A stretch of 64,000 nt of DNA from CAJPQU01 sp052170475 (GTDB lineage Bacteria; Bacillota; Negativicutes; Selenomonadales; Selenomonadaceae): the NCBI GenBank assembly GCA_052170475.1, contig JBQNAL010000002.1, positions 124,001 through 188,000 of the forward strand, written 5' to 3'. The notes under the pieces are model-generated. The model had not been told where the DNA came from. It was given only the letters and a program-made list of their open reading frames with translations, and made no database searches. The position numbers were made by a program, and so were the translations under genes. Positions 25,022-34,599 of this stretch are shown piece after piece; position 1 is the stretch's first letter, and the number at the start of each line of letters is the position of its first letter.

Positions 25022-26089
25022 ATGAAACAGTTTACGATAGGGCGGAGAGGGCGCTTCACAGCGGCTTTTTCGACGGGGCGGGGGCTGGCGCTCCTCTTGC
25101 TGCTCACGCTGAGCTTGTTTGCCGCCGCTTGTGGAAATGAAGGGGCGGAAGGGCAGAGCGCCGAACCGAAGGCGACGAAACCGGCTCTGCCGCCAGGCGC
25201 TTACGAAGTCGTCGATGCCCGTGGGGACACCGTTCGCATTCCGACGATACCGAAGCGGGTGCTGACCTTTACGACGGGGGCGGACGAGATCGTCTTGGGG
25301 CTGATCAAGCCGGATCGCATGATCGCCGTCAATGAAGATTTTGTCGATCCCGGACGCTCCAATGTTTCGGCGCTGGCGAAGCAGGTGAAAAACACCATCG
25401 AGCGCAATCCGACGGTGGAGCGGGTGGCGGCGCTCCAGCCGGATCTCGTCATCGTGCAGGATTGGATCCCGATGGATAAAGTGCAATCCCTGCGGGATCT
25501 CGGCATTCCCGTCGTCGTCTCGCGGACGCCGCGCAGCATCGACGAGGTGCGCGCGACGATTCGCCTGATCGCCGCGAGCCTTGCGGAAAAGAAGCGGGGC
25601 GAAGCCCTCGTCGATTTGATGGACAAAGAACTCATCGCGCTTCAGGCGCGGCTGAATGAGGTGCCGCTCAAAGAAAAGGGCAAGACGGTGGCGCTCGTTT
25701 CCATCATGCCCGCCTACGGCGGCGCGGGCAGCATGTTCGACGACGTGATCCGGGCAGCGGGCGGGCAGAACGCCAAGGCGTTGGCGGGCAACCGGCAGGG
25801 ACAGGCCATGACGAAGGAGCAATTTGTCGCCTGCAATCCCGACTACATTTTCCTGCCGTCTTACAACGATCCCCGAACGAAGGAAGAGATCTATGGGGCG
25901 GAGTACATGAGCGATCCGTCGCTGAGCGGCATGAAGGCACTGCGGGAGCACCATCTTCGCTACCCGTGGGCGCGCTACATCTACAACATCTCGCAAAACG
26001 TCGTCTTCGGCGTGCAGGAAGCGGCGCGGATGCTTTACGGTGAGCAATTTGCACAGCCGCCGGATCGTCACCTCACGGTGGCGGAATGA
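25022..26089 (+). CDS. Lipoprotein substrate-binding protein, FecB/BtuF-like (1)
   Basis: 355 aa. Signal peptide with lipobox LFAAAC (lipid Cys near residue 38), then a class III binding-protein fold: YEVVDARGDTVRIP, PKRVLTFTTGADEIVLGL, QPDLVIVQDW, GIPVVVSRTP and an IYNISQNVVFGVQEAARM helix near the C-terminus. The motif AYGGAGSMFDDVIRAAGG recurs in the proteins at 44800 and 45831, marking one subfamily. It carries a tetrapyrrole or metal complex to the inner-membrane permease. Directly follows cobN in the operon. No ATPase or permease is adjacent; the FecCD gene at 32801 is in the same operon. Confidence 0.92.
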   Translation: MKQFTIGRRGRFTAAFSTGRGLALLLLLTLSLFAAACGNEGAEGQSAEPKATKPALPPGAYEVVDARGDTVRIPTIPKRVLTFTTGADEIVLGLIKPDRMIAVNEDFVDPGRSNVSALAKQVKNTIERNPTVERVAALQPDLVIVQDWIPMDKVQSLRDLGIPVVVSRTPRSIDEVRATIRLIAASLAEKKRGEALVDLMDKELIALQARLNEVPLKEKGKTVALVSIMPAYGGAGSMFDDVIRAAGGQNAKALAGNRQGQAMTKEQFVACNPDYIFLPSYNDPRTKEEIYGAEYMSDPSLSGMKALREHHLRYPWARYIYNISQNVVFGVQEAARMLYGEQFAQPPDRHLTVAE

Positions 26090-26134
26090 GGACGAAAAAA
26101 CGCCATTCATGACGCAAACCGAAAGGAGGAACCC

Positions 26135-26350
26135 ATGATCGTTCGCGATGTCAAGGGATTTCAGGAAAAGTGCTTAGACGTATTGGCCATCCTGAAGGAC
26201 AGGCTGGACTACGAGGAATCGGAGGACTACGATACGCAGCACGAAACGCGGGAGCAGATGCAGTGGGTCACCGATCATTTGGCTGCTTCCCAAGGGGCGA
26301 AGGCCATCGAGGTAAAAGAGGAATTTCTGCAATTTTTGCGCACGTTTTGA
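26135..26350 (+). CDS. 71-aa acidic protein, unknown function
   Basis: No family recognised. [20 protein letters not shown], a very acidic middle ([19 protein letters not shown]), and [13 protein letters not shown] at the end: a soluble helical protein with one Cys and a single His pair. The start has AAAGGAGG 8 bases upstream, a strong ribosome site. It sits between the binding-protein gene and the ChlI-like gene, inside an operon with tight spacing, so it is very likely translated and linked to chelatase or reductase assembly. Confidence 0.75.
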   Translation: MIVRDVKGFQEKCLDVLAILKDRLDYEESEDYDTQHETREQMQWVTDHLAASQGAKAIEVKEEFLQFLRTF

Positions 26351-26407
26351 ACGTTTCGCGGCGCGTAAAACGACGAACTAAAAGACGAGAAAGGGGCAGT
26401 ATCACCG

Positions 26408-27427
26408 ATGAAGCGTAAGGCTGTGTATCCGTTTACGGCGATTGTGGGGCAGGAGGAAATGAAGCTCGCCCTCATCCTCAACGTGATCAATCCGTCCTTA
26501 GGGGGCGTCCTCATCAAGGGGGAGAAGGGAACGGCGAAATCTACGGCGGTGCGGGCGCTGGCGGCGCTGCTTCCCGCGATGAAGGCATCGGCGGAGTGCC
26601 GCTATCACTGCGATCCAGAGAATCCGAATCTTCTCTGCGACGATTGCCGGGAAAAAATGGCGGCGGGACACCTTGACCACGAGGACATCCCCATGCGGGT
26701 CATTGAGCTGCCGGTGAGCGCCACGGAGGATCGCGTCGTGGGTACCCTTGACATCGAGGCGGCGATCCAGCAGGGGAAAAAGCGCTTTGAGCCGGGCATC
26801 TTGGCCGACGCGAACCGCAACATCCTCTATGTGGACGAGATCAATCTCTTGGAAGATCACATCGTGGACGTCCTTTTGGACTCTGCGGCCATGGGGGTCA
26901 ATACGGTGGAGCGGGAAGGGGTTTCCTACGCCCATCCCGCCCGGTTCGTCTTGGTGGGGACGATGAACCCGGAAGAGGGAGATATTCGCCCGCAGCTTTT
27001 GGATCGCTTTGCCCTCTCCGTGACGGTCACAGGGGAGCATGAGCCGAAAGATCGGGTGGAGGTCATTCGGCGGCGGCTGGCCTACGAAAAGGATGCGGAC
27101 GCTTTTTGCGGCGCGTATGAGGCGGAGCAGGCAAAGTTAGCGGAACGGATCACGGCGGCGCAGCGGCGCTTGGCGGACGTGACGGTCAGCGAAGCGATCT
27201 TGGGGAAGGTGGCGGACATGTCGATTGCCTTGGGGGTGGACGGTCACCGGGCGGACATCACCGTCATCAAGACGGCCTTGACGCACGCGGCGTTTTCGGA
27301 GCGGGATGAAGTGACGGAGGAAGATCTCAAGGCCGCGGTTCACTTGGCGCTTCCCCATCGGATGCGCCGTCGTCCTTTCGAGGACGGCGCATTGGATTGG
27401 GCGCAGGTCGAGAAACTCTTGGCGTAA
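26408..27427 (+). CDS. ChlI/BchI-like AAA+ chelatase motor subunit
   Basis: 339 aa, the length of magnesium chelatase I subunits. Walker [10 protein letters not shown] near residue 37, a cysteine cluster C-X4-C and C-X2-C (near 60-76) as in many ChlI proteins, the [17 protein letters not shown] segment, Walker [14 protein letters not shown], sensor [20 protein letters not shown], and the C-terminal lid [11 protein letters not shown]. It would hydrolyse ATP in a ring with the D-like subunit and remodel the CobN-like H subunit. Non-photosynthetic bacteria use such pairs for cobalt chelation; here the neighbours also include a reductase. Confidence 0.93.
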   Translation: MKRKAVYPFTAIVGQEEMKLALILNVINPSLGGVLIKGEKGTAKSTAVRALAALLPAMKASAECRYHCDPENPNLLCDDCREKMAAGHLDHEDIPMRVIELPVSATEDRVVGTLDIEAAIQQGKKRFEPGILADANRNILYVDEINLLEDHIVDVLLDSAAMGVNTVEREGVSYAHPARFVLVGTMNPEEGDIRPQLLDRFALSVTVTGEHEPKDRVEVIRRRLAYEKDADAFCGAYEAEQAKLAERITAAQRRLADVTVSEAILGKVADMSIALGVDGHRADITVIKTALTHAAFSERDEVTEEDLKAAVHLALPHRMRRRPFEDGALDWAQVEKLLA

Positions 27428-27439
27428 AGGGGCGAGGAT

Positions 27440-29380
27440 ATGGAGCGGCGGGTCTTTCCTTTTTCCGCTATCGTGGGGCAGGCGGCGGCGAAACAGGCGC
27501 TGACCATCGCGCTGGTGAATTCGGCTTCCGGCGGACTTCTCCTTTCGGGACCAAAGGGGACGGCGAAGTCAACGCTGGTGCGGGCGGCGGCTCCGTTCAC
27601 GGCGGCGGGGCGCATCGTGGAGCTTCCCCTCGGCGCGACGGACGATATGGTTTTCGGCAGCATCGACATGGAAGCGGCGCTGGCCACCGGGGAGCGTCGG
27701 CTGCGCCCCGGACTTCTCTTTCGGGCGGCGGGTACCGCGCTCTACATGGACGAAGTGAATCTTCTTCGGCCGGATTTTCTGACGGCGGTTTTAGACAGCG
27801 CGGCCAACGGTTTTTTTGAGCTGCAGCGCGATGGGGTCAGCCATCAGGAAGAGGTCAGCTACACGGCGATCGGCACGATGAACCCGGAGGAGGGGACGCT
27901 GTCCGCTTCCACCTTGGATCGGTTTGGCATGTTCGTCTCCTTGGAAAATAATGAAAACAAAGACGAGCGGGCAGAGATCGTGCGCCGGGTGATGGCCTTT
28001 GAAGCGGACGGCGCGGGGTTTCGGGAAAAATATGCGGGCGAGGACGCGGCCTTGGCGGCGCAGATCGCGGCGGCGCGGGCGCTCCTCGCGGAGGTGGAGG
28101 CGTCGGAGGCGATGCTGGAGCTCACGGCGCAGTATTGCGCCCGCGCCTACTGCCGGGGCAATCGGGCGGATCTGTACCTCTTGGAGGCGGCTTGCGCCCT
28201 CGCGGCCTTAGCGGGGCGGCGCTACGTCATGCCGCAGGATATTGAGGCCGCCGCGATGTTTGTTTTGCCGCACCGCATGGGACAGCCGCAGAAGAGCCAG
28301 CCCCCCGAAGCGGAGGAGCCGCCGAAGGGAGAGGAGCCGTCGGACGCTGCCGACGAGACGAAGGAGGACGAAGGCGAGGCGGAGGAGGAGCCCCCTGAGG
28401 AGGACGGCGGCGAGGCGGAGGACGAGGAGGATTCTTCTGAGGAGAGCGAAGAAAAGCCGGAGGAAACGCCGCCCGAGGCAAACGGCGAAGGGGAGAGCGA
28501 TCCGTCCGAGGAGGCGGCGGGGAACATGGATCAGGTCTTCGCGGCCTTGGAGAGCCTCTTGTCGCCGCGCTTGGCCATCGAGCATCCGCCCCAGTGGGAG
28601 CATGAAAAGCGCGAAGGGAGCGGCAAGCGCAGCCTGACGCGCACGGACAGCCGCTTGGGTCGCTACGTCCGCGCGGAAATGCCCCGCGCAAAGAAGGGCA
28701 TTGATTTAGCCTTCGACGCGACGCTGCGGGCGGCGGCGCCCTACCAAAAAAACCGCCGCGGTACAGAGGCGGTCATCATTCGCCCGGAGGATTACCGCTC
28801 CCGCGTGCGGGAGAAACACATCGGGGCGAATCTGATTTTCTTGGTGGACGCCAGCGGCTCCATGGGGGCGCAGGAGCGCATGAAAACGGTGAAGGGCGTC
28901 ATCTTGTCGCTGCTCAAAGAGGCTTACCAAAAACGGGATCGGGTGGGCATGATCGCCTTTCGCCGCGACCGTGCCGAGGTGCTTCTCCCGGTGACGCGGA
29001 GCGTCGATTTGGCGGAAAAGCTCTTGCGCGAGCTTCCCACGGGCGGGAAAACGCCGCTTGCGGAGGGGCTGGAAAGCACCCTTTCCATGATCTATGGGCT
29101 ATCACAGCGGGACAAGGGTCAGCAGACGGCGGTTATCCTCATCACCGATGGCCGGGCGAACGCGACTTACGCCGGGGATGATCCCGTGGCGCGCGCTTTG
29201 GAAGCGGCGGAAAAGTTCAGCCGGACGAACGTGATGTCGGTGGTGCTGGATACGGAAAACGATTTTCTAAAGGTCGGCATCGCCCCGGCGATTGCGAAAA
29301 AAATGGGGGCGGGCTACTACACCTTAAAGCGGCTGTCGTCGGAGCGGGTACTGCGCATCGTGGCGTCTCTGCGGGGCTGA
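27440..29380 (+). CDS. ChlD/BchD-like chelatase subunit (AAA+ plus VWA)
   Basis: 646 aa in three parts: an AAA+ domain (about 1-280) with GPKGTAKST and ALYMDEVNLLRPDFL; a highly acidic, proline-rich linker (about 285-370, runs of EEP and EDE); and a von Willebrand A domain (about 450-646) with the MIDAS motif LVDASGSMG, then TPLAEGLES and ITDGRAN. The AAA+ domain keeps a Walker A lysine, unlike many D subunits. It begins 12 bases after the I-like gene. It bridges the ATPase ring and the H subunit. Reverse-strand reading frames over the linker are composition artefacts. Confidence 0.93.
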   Translation: MERRVFPFSAIVGQAAAKQALTIALVNSASGGLLLSGPKGTAKSTLVRAAAPFTAAGRIVELPLGATDDMVFGSIDMEAALATGERRLRPGLLFRAAGTALYMDEVNLLRPDFLTAVLDSAANGFFELQRDGVSHQEEVSYTAIGTMNPEEGTLSASTLDRFGMFVSLENNENKDERAEIVRRVMAFEADGAGFREKYAGEDAALAAQIAAARALLAEVEASEAMLELTAQYCARAYCRGNRADLYLLEAACALAALAGRRYVMPQDIEAAAMFVLPHRMGQPQKSQPPEAEEPPKGEEPSDAADETKEDEGEAEEEPPEEDGGEAEDEEDSSEESEEKPEETPPEANGEGESDPSEEAAGNMDQVFAALESLLSPRLAIEHPPQWEHEKREGSGKRSLTRTDSRLGRYVRAEMPRAKKGIDLAFDATLRAAAPYQKNRRGTEAVIIRPEDYRSRVREKHIGANLIFLVDASGSMGAQERMKTVKGVILSLLKEAYQKRDRVGMIAFRRDRAEVLLPVTRSVDLAEKLLRELPTGGKTPLAEGLESTLSMIYGLSQRDKGQQTAVILITDGRANATYAGDDPVARALEAAEKFSRTNVMSVVLDTENDFLKVGIAPAIAKKMGAGYYTLKRLSSERVLRIVASLRG

Positions 29381-29397
29381 GGGAGGAGTTTGGATAG

Positions 29398-30210
29398 ATG
29401 AAAAAGATTGCGTTTTACGGCAAGGGCGGAATCGGGAAATCCACCACGGCGTCCAATGTATCGGCGGCCTTTAGCCAAGGGGGGAAAAAGGTTTGCCAGA
29501 TCGGCTGCGATCCGAAGAACGATTCTACGCGCCTCCTCTTGGGTCACATCTGCCGTCAGACGGTGCTGGATCTGGAACGGGAACGCAAGGGCGGCGAGAT
29601 TGCGGCGGAGGAGATCGTCCATATCGGTTACAATGGCATTCGCTGTATCGAGGCCGGCGGCCCGGAGCCGGGGGTGGGCTGCGCCGGGCGCGGCATCATC
29701 GTGGCGCTGGAAAAGGTGCGGCAGCTTGAGGCGTTGGGCGATACGGATTTGGTGCTGTACGACGTCTTGGGCGACGTGGTCTGCGGCGGCTTTGCCGTGC
29801 CGATCCGCGAGGGGTACGCAGAGGAAATTTACATCGTATCGTCGGGGGAACTGATGTCCCTTTACGCAGCGAACAACATCGCCAAGGGGATCCGAAAATT
29901 TGCCTCGCGGGGGCGGGTGAAGCTGGGCGGCATCATCGGCAACAGCCGCAAGGTTGCCCATGAGGAGGAACTTCTCCAGGAATTTTCCGAAACGCTCGGG
30001 ACGCAGCTCATCGCCTTCATCCCACGGGAAGCCGTGGTACACGACGCGGAGATTCACCGACAGACCGTGTTGGAATACGCGCCGCAGTCGCCGCAGGCGG
30101 AGGTGTATCGCCGGTTGGCCAAGGCCATTGAGGAGAACGAACACCTCGTGATCCCGCAGCCCATGGCGTTTGAAGAACTGGAAGAAATGGTGGAGCGCTA
30201 TGGGAATTGA
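29398..30210 (+). CDS. NifH/BchL-like iron-sulfur ATPase (reductase component)
   Basis: 270 aa. P-loop [11 protein letters not shown] at 6-16, CDPKNDSTR at 37-45, and the two cluster cysteines Cys95 (PGVGCAGRG) and Cys129 (GDVVCGGF) that bind a 4Fe-4S cluster between two subunits. These define the nitrogenase-type electron donor family (NifH, BchL/BchX, CfbC). It delivers low-potential electrons to the two partner subunits encoded immediately downstream. The gene follows chlD by 17 bases with GGGAGGAG upstream. True nitrogen fixation is unlikely: no nifE, nifN or nifB is seen. Confidence 0.93.
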   Translation: MKKIAFYGKGGIGKSTTASNVSAAFSQGGKKVCQIGCDPKNDSTRLLLGHICRQTVLDLERERKGGEIAAEEIVHIGYNGIRCIEAGGPEPGVGCAGRGIIVALEKVRQLEALGDTDLVLYDVLGDVVCGGFAVPIREGYAEEIYIVSSGELMSLYAANNIAKGIRKFASRGRVKLGGIIGNSRKVAHEEELLQEFSETLGTQLIAFIPREAVVHDAEIHRQTVLEYAPQSPQAEVYRRLAKAIEENEHLVIPQPMAFEELEEMVERYGN

Positions 30211-31501
30211 AGCGAAGCGCGTCATGAAGCGCCGCAATGCGTGCAGCTGCAGTATGCCGGGCGTGTGGCGGGCGGTCTCCTATGTGGAGGGCGCGGTGGT
30301 GATCTTCCACAGCCCTCGGGCCTGCGCCCATGTGGCGCGGCGCATGGACATCAATTCCTACTATCGCAATCTGACGACGGCGCTGGGAGAATGTCAGCTC
30401 AAGACGACGCCGCTCCTCTCGACGGATTTGGAGGAGGATGAAGCCGTATTCGGCGGGGAGAACCGTCTGCGCCGCACCATTCGCTACGCGGTCGAGACGT
30501 ACCATCCCCGGGCGATCTTTATCGCCAATTCCTGTGTCTCCGGCGTCATCGGGGACGATACGGAGGCGGTGGCGGCGGAGATGGAGGAGGAAACGGGTCT
30601 CCCCGTGATGGCGGTCACGGCGCACGGCTTTTTGGACGGTGAGTATTTCAAGGGCTACATCGACGCGGCTCGCCTCCTTGCCGAGCGCTTCATGAAGCCC
30701 CAGCCGAAGGCGCCGGGTACGGTGATGTTGGTGGGGGACTGCGGGGGGATTTACGGGGAATATGTGCAGACACTCTCCAAGCTGCTCACGCATTTTTCCC
30801 TTCGGGTCACGGCGCACTTTCCCTCGTTCCTCTCCTTGGAGGCGCTGGAAAAGGCATCTTCGGCGTCCTTGATCATCGTCTTGGGTCGCCGCGCTGAGGA
30901 TGCCCGGCAGAAAATGCTCATCGAGTTAGCGGAGGACATCGGGCGGCGCTTCGACATGCCGGTGTTCGGCGATCTCTATCCCATCGGCTTTCAAAAGACG
31001 TTGGCTTGGCTCCGGCGCTTGGGGGAGGTCACCGGCAATCGGGAGGCGGCGGATCGCGCCATCACCGCCGAAGAAGCGGCGTTTGAGGCGGCCATCGCTG
31101 CTGGGCGAACCCATTTAGCGGGGACGAAAACGGTTTTCTGCGCGGGGCGGATGGCGCAGTATTTTCAGCCGGAAGAGTTATTTTTTCTCCTCGACAAGCT
31201 GGGGGTGGAGCTTTTGGGCGTGCAGCTTTTCGATTGCTACAATGAGGCGGAACGGAAGAAAATTTCCCGCGAGGTGCGCCGCCTTACCGCAGCGCCGCTC
31301 CTTTCGGAGGAAGCGTTTGAGCACGCGGTCAAGGCGGCGGACTATGTGCTGACGACCCATGAACTCCTGCGCCCCGACGTGCGTCAAGTCTACCTTCCCT
31401 TTTTGTCCGGCGCGGGATGGAAGGGCGAGGGGGACATCCTGCGGGCGATGGTGCGCATTCGGCATCGGCAGCTGAGTCGGGGAGGGCTGATCTATGCGTA
31501 A
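30200..31501 (+). CDS. NifD/BchN-like nitrogenase-superfamily subunit (first)
   Basis: 433 aa. Cluster-type cysteines: Cys15/Cys17 (ACSCSMPG), Cys42 ([12 protein letters not shown]) and Cys112 ([12 protein letters not shown]), matching the three positions that bind the P-cluster in NifD or the 4Fe-4S in BchN. The later segment [20 protein letters not shown] matches the family core. I see no residues clearly equivalent to the FeMo-cofactor Cys and His ligands. ATG 30200 overlaps the upstream gene by 11 bases (GTGGAG upstream). Partner of the next gene; the pair should form the catalytic core of a DPOR- or CfbD-like reductase with an unknown substrate. Confidence 0.88.
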   Translation: MGIEAKRVMKRRNACSCSMPGVWRAVSYVEGAVVIFHSPRACAHVARRMDINSYYRNLTTALGECQLKTTPLLSTDLEEDEAVFGGENRLRRTIRYAVETYHPRAIFIANSCVSGVIGDDTEAVAAEMEEETGLPVMAVTAHGFLDGEYFKGYIDAARLLAERFMKPQPKAPGTVMLVGDCGGIYGEYVQTLSKLLTHFSLRVTAHFPSFLSLEALEKASSASLIIVLGRRAEDARQKMLIELAEDIGRRFDMPVFGDLYPIGFQKTLAWLRRLGEVTGNREAADRAITAEEAAFEAAIAAGRTHLAGTKTVFCAGRMAQYFQPEELFFLLDKLGVELLGVQLFDCYNEAERKKISREVRRLTAAPLLSEEAFEHAVKAADYVLTTHELLRPDVRQVYLPFLSGAGWKGEGDILRAMVRIRHRQLSRGGLIYA

Positions 31502-32804
31502 AGGGGATCATTTCAGTGATGTCTGCTGGCACGCGGATACCTGCGCCTTGGCCGGGGCGGCGGCGTTCTTCGCCGGGATCCCGGATGCGGCCATCGTGGT
31601 GAACGGTCCCATGTGGTGCTATTTTTACGCCATGCGTCACCTCGAAGACAGCCAGCCGCTCCTTTCCCAGCGGATGGTTTGCACGCAGCTTGACAACGAG
31701 GCCATCGTCTTCGGCACCGAAGAATATTTGCGGGACACCTTGGCTCCTTATGTGGAAAATCCGCCGGCACTGCTCTGCATCGAGAGCAACTGCTCCGCCA
31801 GCCTCATCGGCGATGATATGGCGGGGATCGCGCGGGAGATGGGCATCGCCTGCCCCGTGGTCGTCTTTGACAGCGGCGGGCTGACCGGCGGGTTTGCCGA
31901 AGGCTACGCCAAAGCGGCGGCGGCGGTGCTTGACGTGCTGTCGCCGCCCCCCGTGCCGGATACTTCGTGGCGGCGGGTGAACCTTTTGGGGCTGACGCCG
32001 GGGTATTGCAATGGGATTAACGACCAACGGGAATTGGAACGCCTCCTGCGCTTGGCCGGTTATGAAGTAAACGCCTGTCCCGGCGGCGGCACGGAAGCAG
32101 CGGGGCTGTTTCGGCTCACCCACGCGGCGCTCAACATCGTGGTGCATGAAGAATTAGGCCGCCCGCTGGCGGAACGCATGGAAAAAGACTACCAGATCCC
32201 TTTCATCGCGCCGCGCCTCCCTTACGGTGTGGCCGGAACCCGCGCTTGGCTCGAAGCCGTCGGGGCGGCGCTGCCCGGGAAAAAGCTGGACGCAGGGCTC
32301 TCGGCCTGCGACAGGGAACGGGATAGGCTCTTTCTCTTTCTCAACGAGTTCAAAATGGTTTGGGGTGAGCTGTGGTTTGAGGAAGCCGTGGTGGCCGCGC
32401 CGCCTTCCACCGCCTTCGGATTGGCGGCGGCCCTGCGGGGAGAGTGGGCCGATATGGGTCGCCTGACGGTGATCGTCCAGCAGCCGCGCTTTGGCGCGAT
32501 TGCGCCTCCCATGGGAGACTTGGTGGACGCGGTTTGTCCCGCCGAGGAGGCCGGACAGGCGGAGGCGGTCTTAGGGCGTCTTTCCTCGGGGCTTCTCTTG
32601 GGGAGCAGCAGTGAGCATCAGCTTCTGCGGCGTGCGGGAAGGAAAGATGTACAGTTCTTTTCCATCGCCAACCCGGTGGAAGAGCATATCCGATTGACCG
32701 ACCTTCCCTTCATGGGACTGAGGGGAGCGGGCTATGTGCAGGAGTGCCTGTGGAATGACGCGGTTCGGCAGATGATCCGCGACGGACGAAAGGAGCGACT
32801 ATGA
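31494..32804 (+). CDS. NifK/BchB-like nitrogenase-superfamily subunit (second)
   Basis: 436 aa. Cysteines at 11 and 17 (DVCWHADTCALAGA), 42 (NGPMWCYFYAMRH) and 100 (IESNCSASLIGDD) occupy the cluster-binding positions. A three-plus-three cysteine set across the two subunits resembles NifDK more than BchNB, where the B subunit supplies an Asp; that comparison is from known structures, the rest from this sequence. Further landmarks: LLGLTPGYCNGINDQRELER and PFIAPRLPYGVAGTRAWL. Overlaps both neighbours by a few bases, so all three reductase genes and the permease are translationally coupled. Confidence 0.87.
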   Translation: MRKGDHFSDVCWHADTCALAGAAAFFAGIPDAAIVVNGPMWCYFYAMRHLEDSQPLLSQRMVCTQLDNEAIVFGTEEYLRDTLAPYVENPPALLCIESNCSASLIGDDMAGIAREMGIACPVVVFDSGGLTGGFAEGYAKAAAAVLDVLSPPPVPDTSWRRVNLLGLTPGYCNGINDQRELERLLRLAGYEVNACPGGGTEAAGLFRLTHAALNIVVHEELGRPLAERMEKDYQIPFIAPRLPYGVAGTRAWLEAVGAALPGKKLDAGLSACDRERDRLFLFLNEFKMVWGELWFEEAVVAAPPSTAFGLAAALRGEWADMGRLTVIVQQPRFGAIAPPMGDLVDAVCPAEEAGQAEAVLGRLSSGLLLGSSSEHQLLRRAGRKDVQFFSIANPVEEHIRLTDLPFMGLRGAGYVQECLWNDAVRQMIRDGRKERL

Positions 32805-33844
32805 CCACGTTGAAAAAACTGTCACTGCCCGCCTTTACCGCTTTGATGGCGGCGGCGTTTTTGGCGGTATCCCTTTTATCTCTCTCTTGGGGACAAATCG
32901 ACATTCCCTTTCGCCATGTGTTGGCGCTCCTCTGCCAGACCGTGGGACTCCCCTTTTTCTCCGACGTGGTGGTGACGCCGGAGCAGCAGGCGGTCTTGTG
33001 GCACATTCGACTGCCCCGCACCTTAGTTGGACTCATGGTAGGAGCCGGGTTAGGCGCGTCGGGTACCGTGATGCAGGGCATCTTCAGCAATCCTTTGGCC
33101 GATCCGGGCATCATCGGGGTGTCGAGCGGTGCGGCGGTGGGCGCGGTGGTGGCCATCGCCTTCGGTTTTTCCGAGACGACCATGTTCGCCATGCCGGTCT
33201 TCGCCCTCGTGGGATCGCTTTTGGCGGTGACCTTGACGGTGTTTTTGGCCATGCGCCACGGAAAGATCCCCGTCATGACGCTGCTCTTGGCCGGGGTCGT
33301 CGTGGGGATGCTCTTGGGAGCGATCACTGCGGGTCTTCTCACGGTCATCAACGAGCAGAAATTGCAGGAGTATCTTTTCTGGACCATCGGCGGCCTCGAT
33401 TATCGCCGTTGGGAACACGTCTTGATGGGGGCGGGGCCGATCTGCCTCGGCATTTTCATCATGCTCCTCATGGCGCGTCACCTCAATATTTTGGTCTTGG
33501 GCGACGTGGAGGCGCGGGCGGTGGGGATGCCCGTGGCCCGCTATCGGCTGGGGCTTTTGACGCTGGCGTCCTTGGTGACGGCGACCGGGGTCTGCATCAG
33601 CGGAAATATTGGTTTTGTCGGACTCGTGGTGCCGCACATGATGCGCCTCGTGGTGGGGCCGGATCATCGGCGGCTCCTTCCGGCGGCGGTCTTGGCGGGC
33701 GGCATCTTCCTCGTCCTCTGCGATACCATCGGCCGCGTCATCGTGCCGCCCATGGAGGTACGCGTCGGCATCATGACGGCGCTTTTAGGTACGCCGTATT
33801 TCCTCTATCTCCTGCGGCACAAAGCCCATGATCTTTCACGGTGA
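32801..33844 (+). CDS. FecCD/BtuC-type ABC transporter permease
   Basis: 347 aa, about ten membrane helices. Family marks: VLWHIRLPRTLVGLMVGAGL near 65, GTVMQGIFSNPLADPGIIGV, LGLLTLASLVTATGVCISGN and FVGLVVPHMMRLVVGPDHR near 270. Imports cobalamin, haem or ferric siderophores with a FecE-type ATPase and a FecB-type binding protein. Its ATG overlaps the reductase stop (ATGA). The adjacent ATPase is ABC-2 type, so the proper partner is probably the FecE-like protein at 16669. It is the only FecCD gene against four binding proteins in the window. Confidence 0.92.
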   Translation: MTTLKKLSLPAFTALMAAAFLAVSLLSLSWGQIDIPFRHVLALLCQTVGLPFFSDVVVTPEQQAVLWHIRLPRTLVGLMVGAGLGASGTVMQGIFSNPLADPGIIGVSSGAAVGAVVAIAFGFSETTMFAMPVFALVGSLLAVTLTVFLAMRHGKIPVMTLLLAGVVVGMLLGAITAGLLTVINEQKLQEYLFWTIGGLDYRRWEHVLMGAGPICLGIFIMLLMARHLNILVLGDVEARAVGMPVARYRLGLLTLASLVTATGVCISGNIGFVGLVVPHMMRLVVGPDHRRLLPAAVLAGGIFLVLCDTIGRVIVPPMEVRVGIMTALLGTPYFLYLLRHKAHDLSR

Positions 33845-33848
33845 CGCC

Positions 33849-34598
33849 ATGAGAGAAGCGGAGAAGTTGGCGATTGAAACGGCAGCGCTCACCAAAGCGT
33901 ATGACCGTCATACGGTTATTAAACCGCTGAACCTGAAAGTCCCCTGCGGCGGGGTATTTGGCCTTTTGGGGCCGAACGGCGCGGGGAAGACCACCCTGAT
34001 GAAGGTGGTGGCGGGACTCGGGAAGCCGTCCTCGGGGAAGCTGTTCCTCTTTGGTGAGGACGCGACGGGCGATCGGTCGCCCGCGCTCAAGCGGCGCGTG
34101 GGACTTATCCCTCAAGATAACAATTTGGAGCGAGAATTTACCGTGGAGGAAACCTTAAAGGTGTACGGGATGCTCTTTGGCGTGGAAAATTTAGCGGCGC
34201 GTGTGGAGGAGACCATCCTTCGGTTCCAGCTCCAAGAGATGCGGAAAAAGACGGTGCGTTCCCTCTCCGGCGGGATGATGCGGCGGGTTCTCATCGCCCG
34301 CAGCCTCATGCCGGATCCAGAACTCATCCTCTTGGACGAGCCGACGGTCGGTCTCGACCCCGATGTGCGGGCGGCGATCTGGGACATCATCGACGATCTG
34401 CGCACGGCGGGCAAGACCCTCATCTTCACCACGCACTACATGGAGGAGGCGGAGCGGCTTTGCGACTTTATCGCCATCTTTCGCGCCGGAGAGATCGTCC
34501 TTTCCGATACGAAGGAAAACCTCCAGCGGCGCATTGGCTGCGACGTACAGGATTTAGAGAATCTCTTCATCCGGCTGGCGCGGGGAGAGGAGGTGTGA
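33849..34598 (+). CDS. ABC-2 type transporter ATPase (CcmA/DrrA-like)
   Basis: 249 aa. Walker A GPNGAGKTT, Q-loop IPQDNNLERE, signature RSLSGGMMRRV, Walker B LILLDEPTVGLDPD and IFTTHYMEEAERLCD place it in the ABCA/DrrA/CcmA group, which pairs with ABC-2 permeases for export or remodelling, not with FecCD importers. ATG 33849 lies 4 bases after the FecCD stop; an upstream ATG at 33828 inside that gene is possible but has no ribosome site. It pairs with the next gene. Confidence 0.9.
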   Translation: MREAEKLAIETAALTKAYDRHTVIKPLNLKVPCGGVFGLLGPNGAGKTTLMKVVAGLGKPSSGKLFLFGEDATGDRSPALKRRVGLIPQDNNLEREFTVEETLKVYGMLFGVENLAARVEETILRFQLQEMRKKTVRSLSGGMMRRVLIARSLMPDPELILLDEPTVGLDPDVRAAIWDIIDDLRTAGKTLIFTTHYMEEAERLCDFIAIFRAGEIVLSDTKENLQRRIGCDVQDLENLFIRLARGEEV

Positions 34599-34599
34599 C

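Noticed and set aside
25007..26110. Minus-strand frame of 367 codons opposite the first binding protein
   Set aside because: Shadow of a gene with lipobox and FecB motifs; the reverse product is Arg/His-rich and unlike any family.
28208..28691. Several overlapping reverse and alternate frames in the acidic linker of the ChlD-like gene
   Set aside because: Low-complexity GAG/GAA-rich sequence leaves all frames open; products are Arg- or Ser-rich nonsense.
29398..32804. True nitrogen fixation genes
   Set aside because: Only one reductase and two catalytic-type subunits occur, with no evident FeMo-cofactor ligands and no nifE, nifN or nifB; the neighbours are tetrapyrrole genes.
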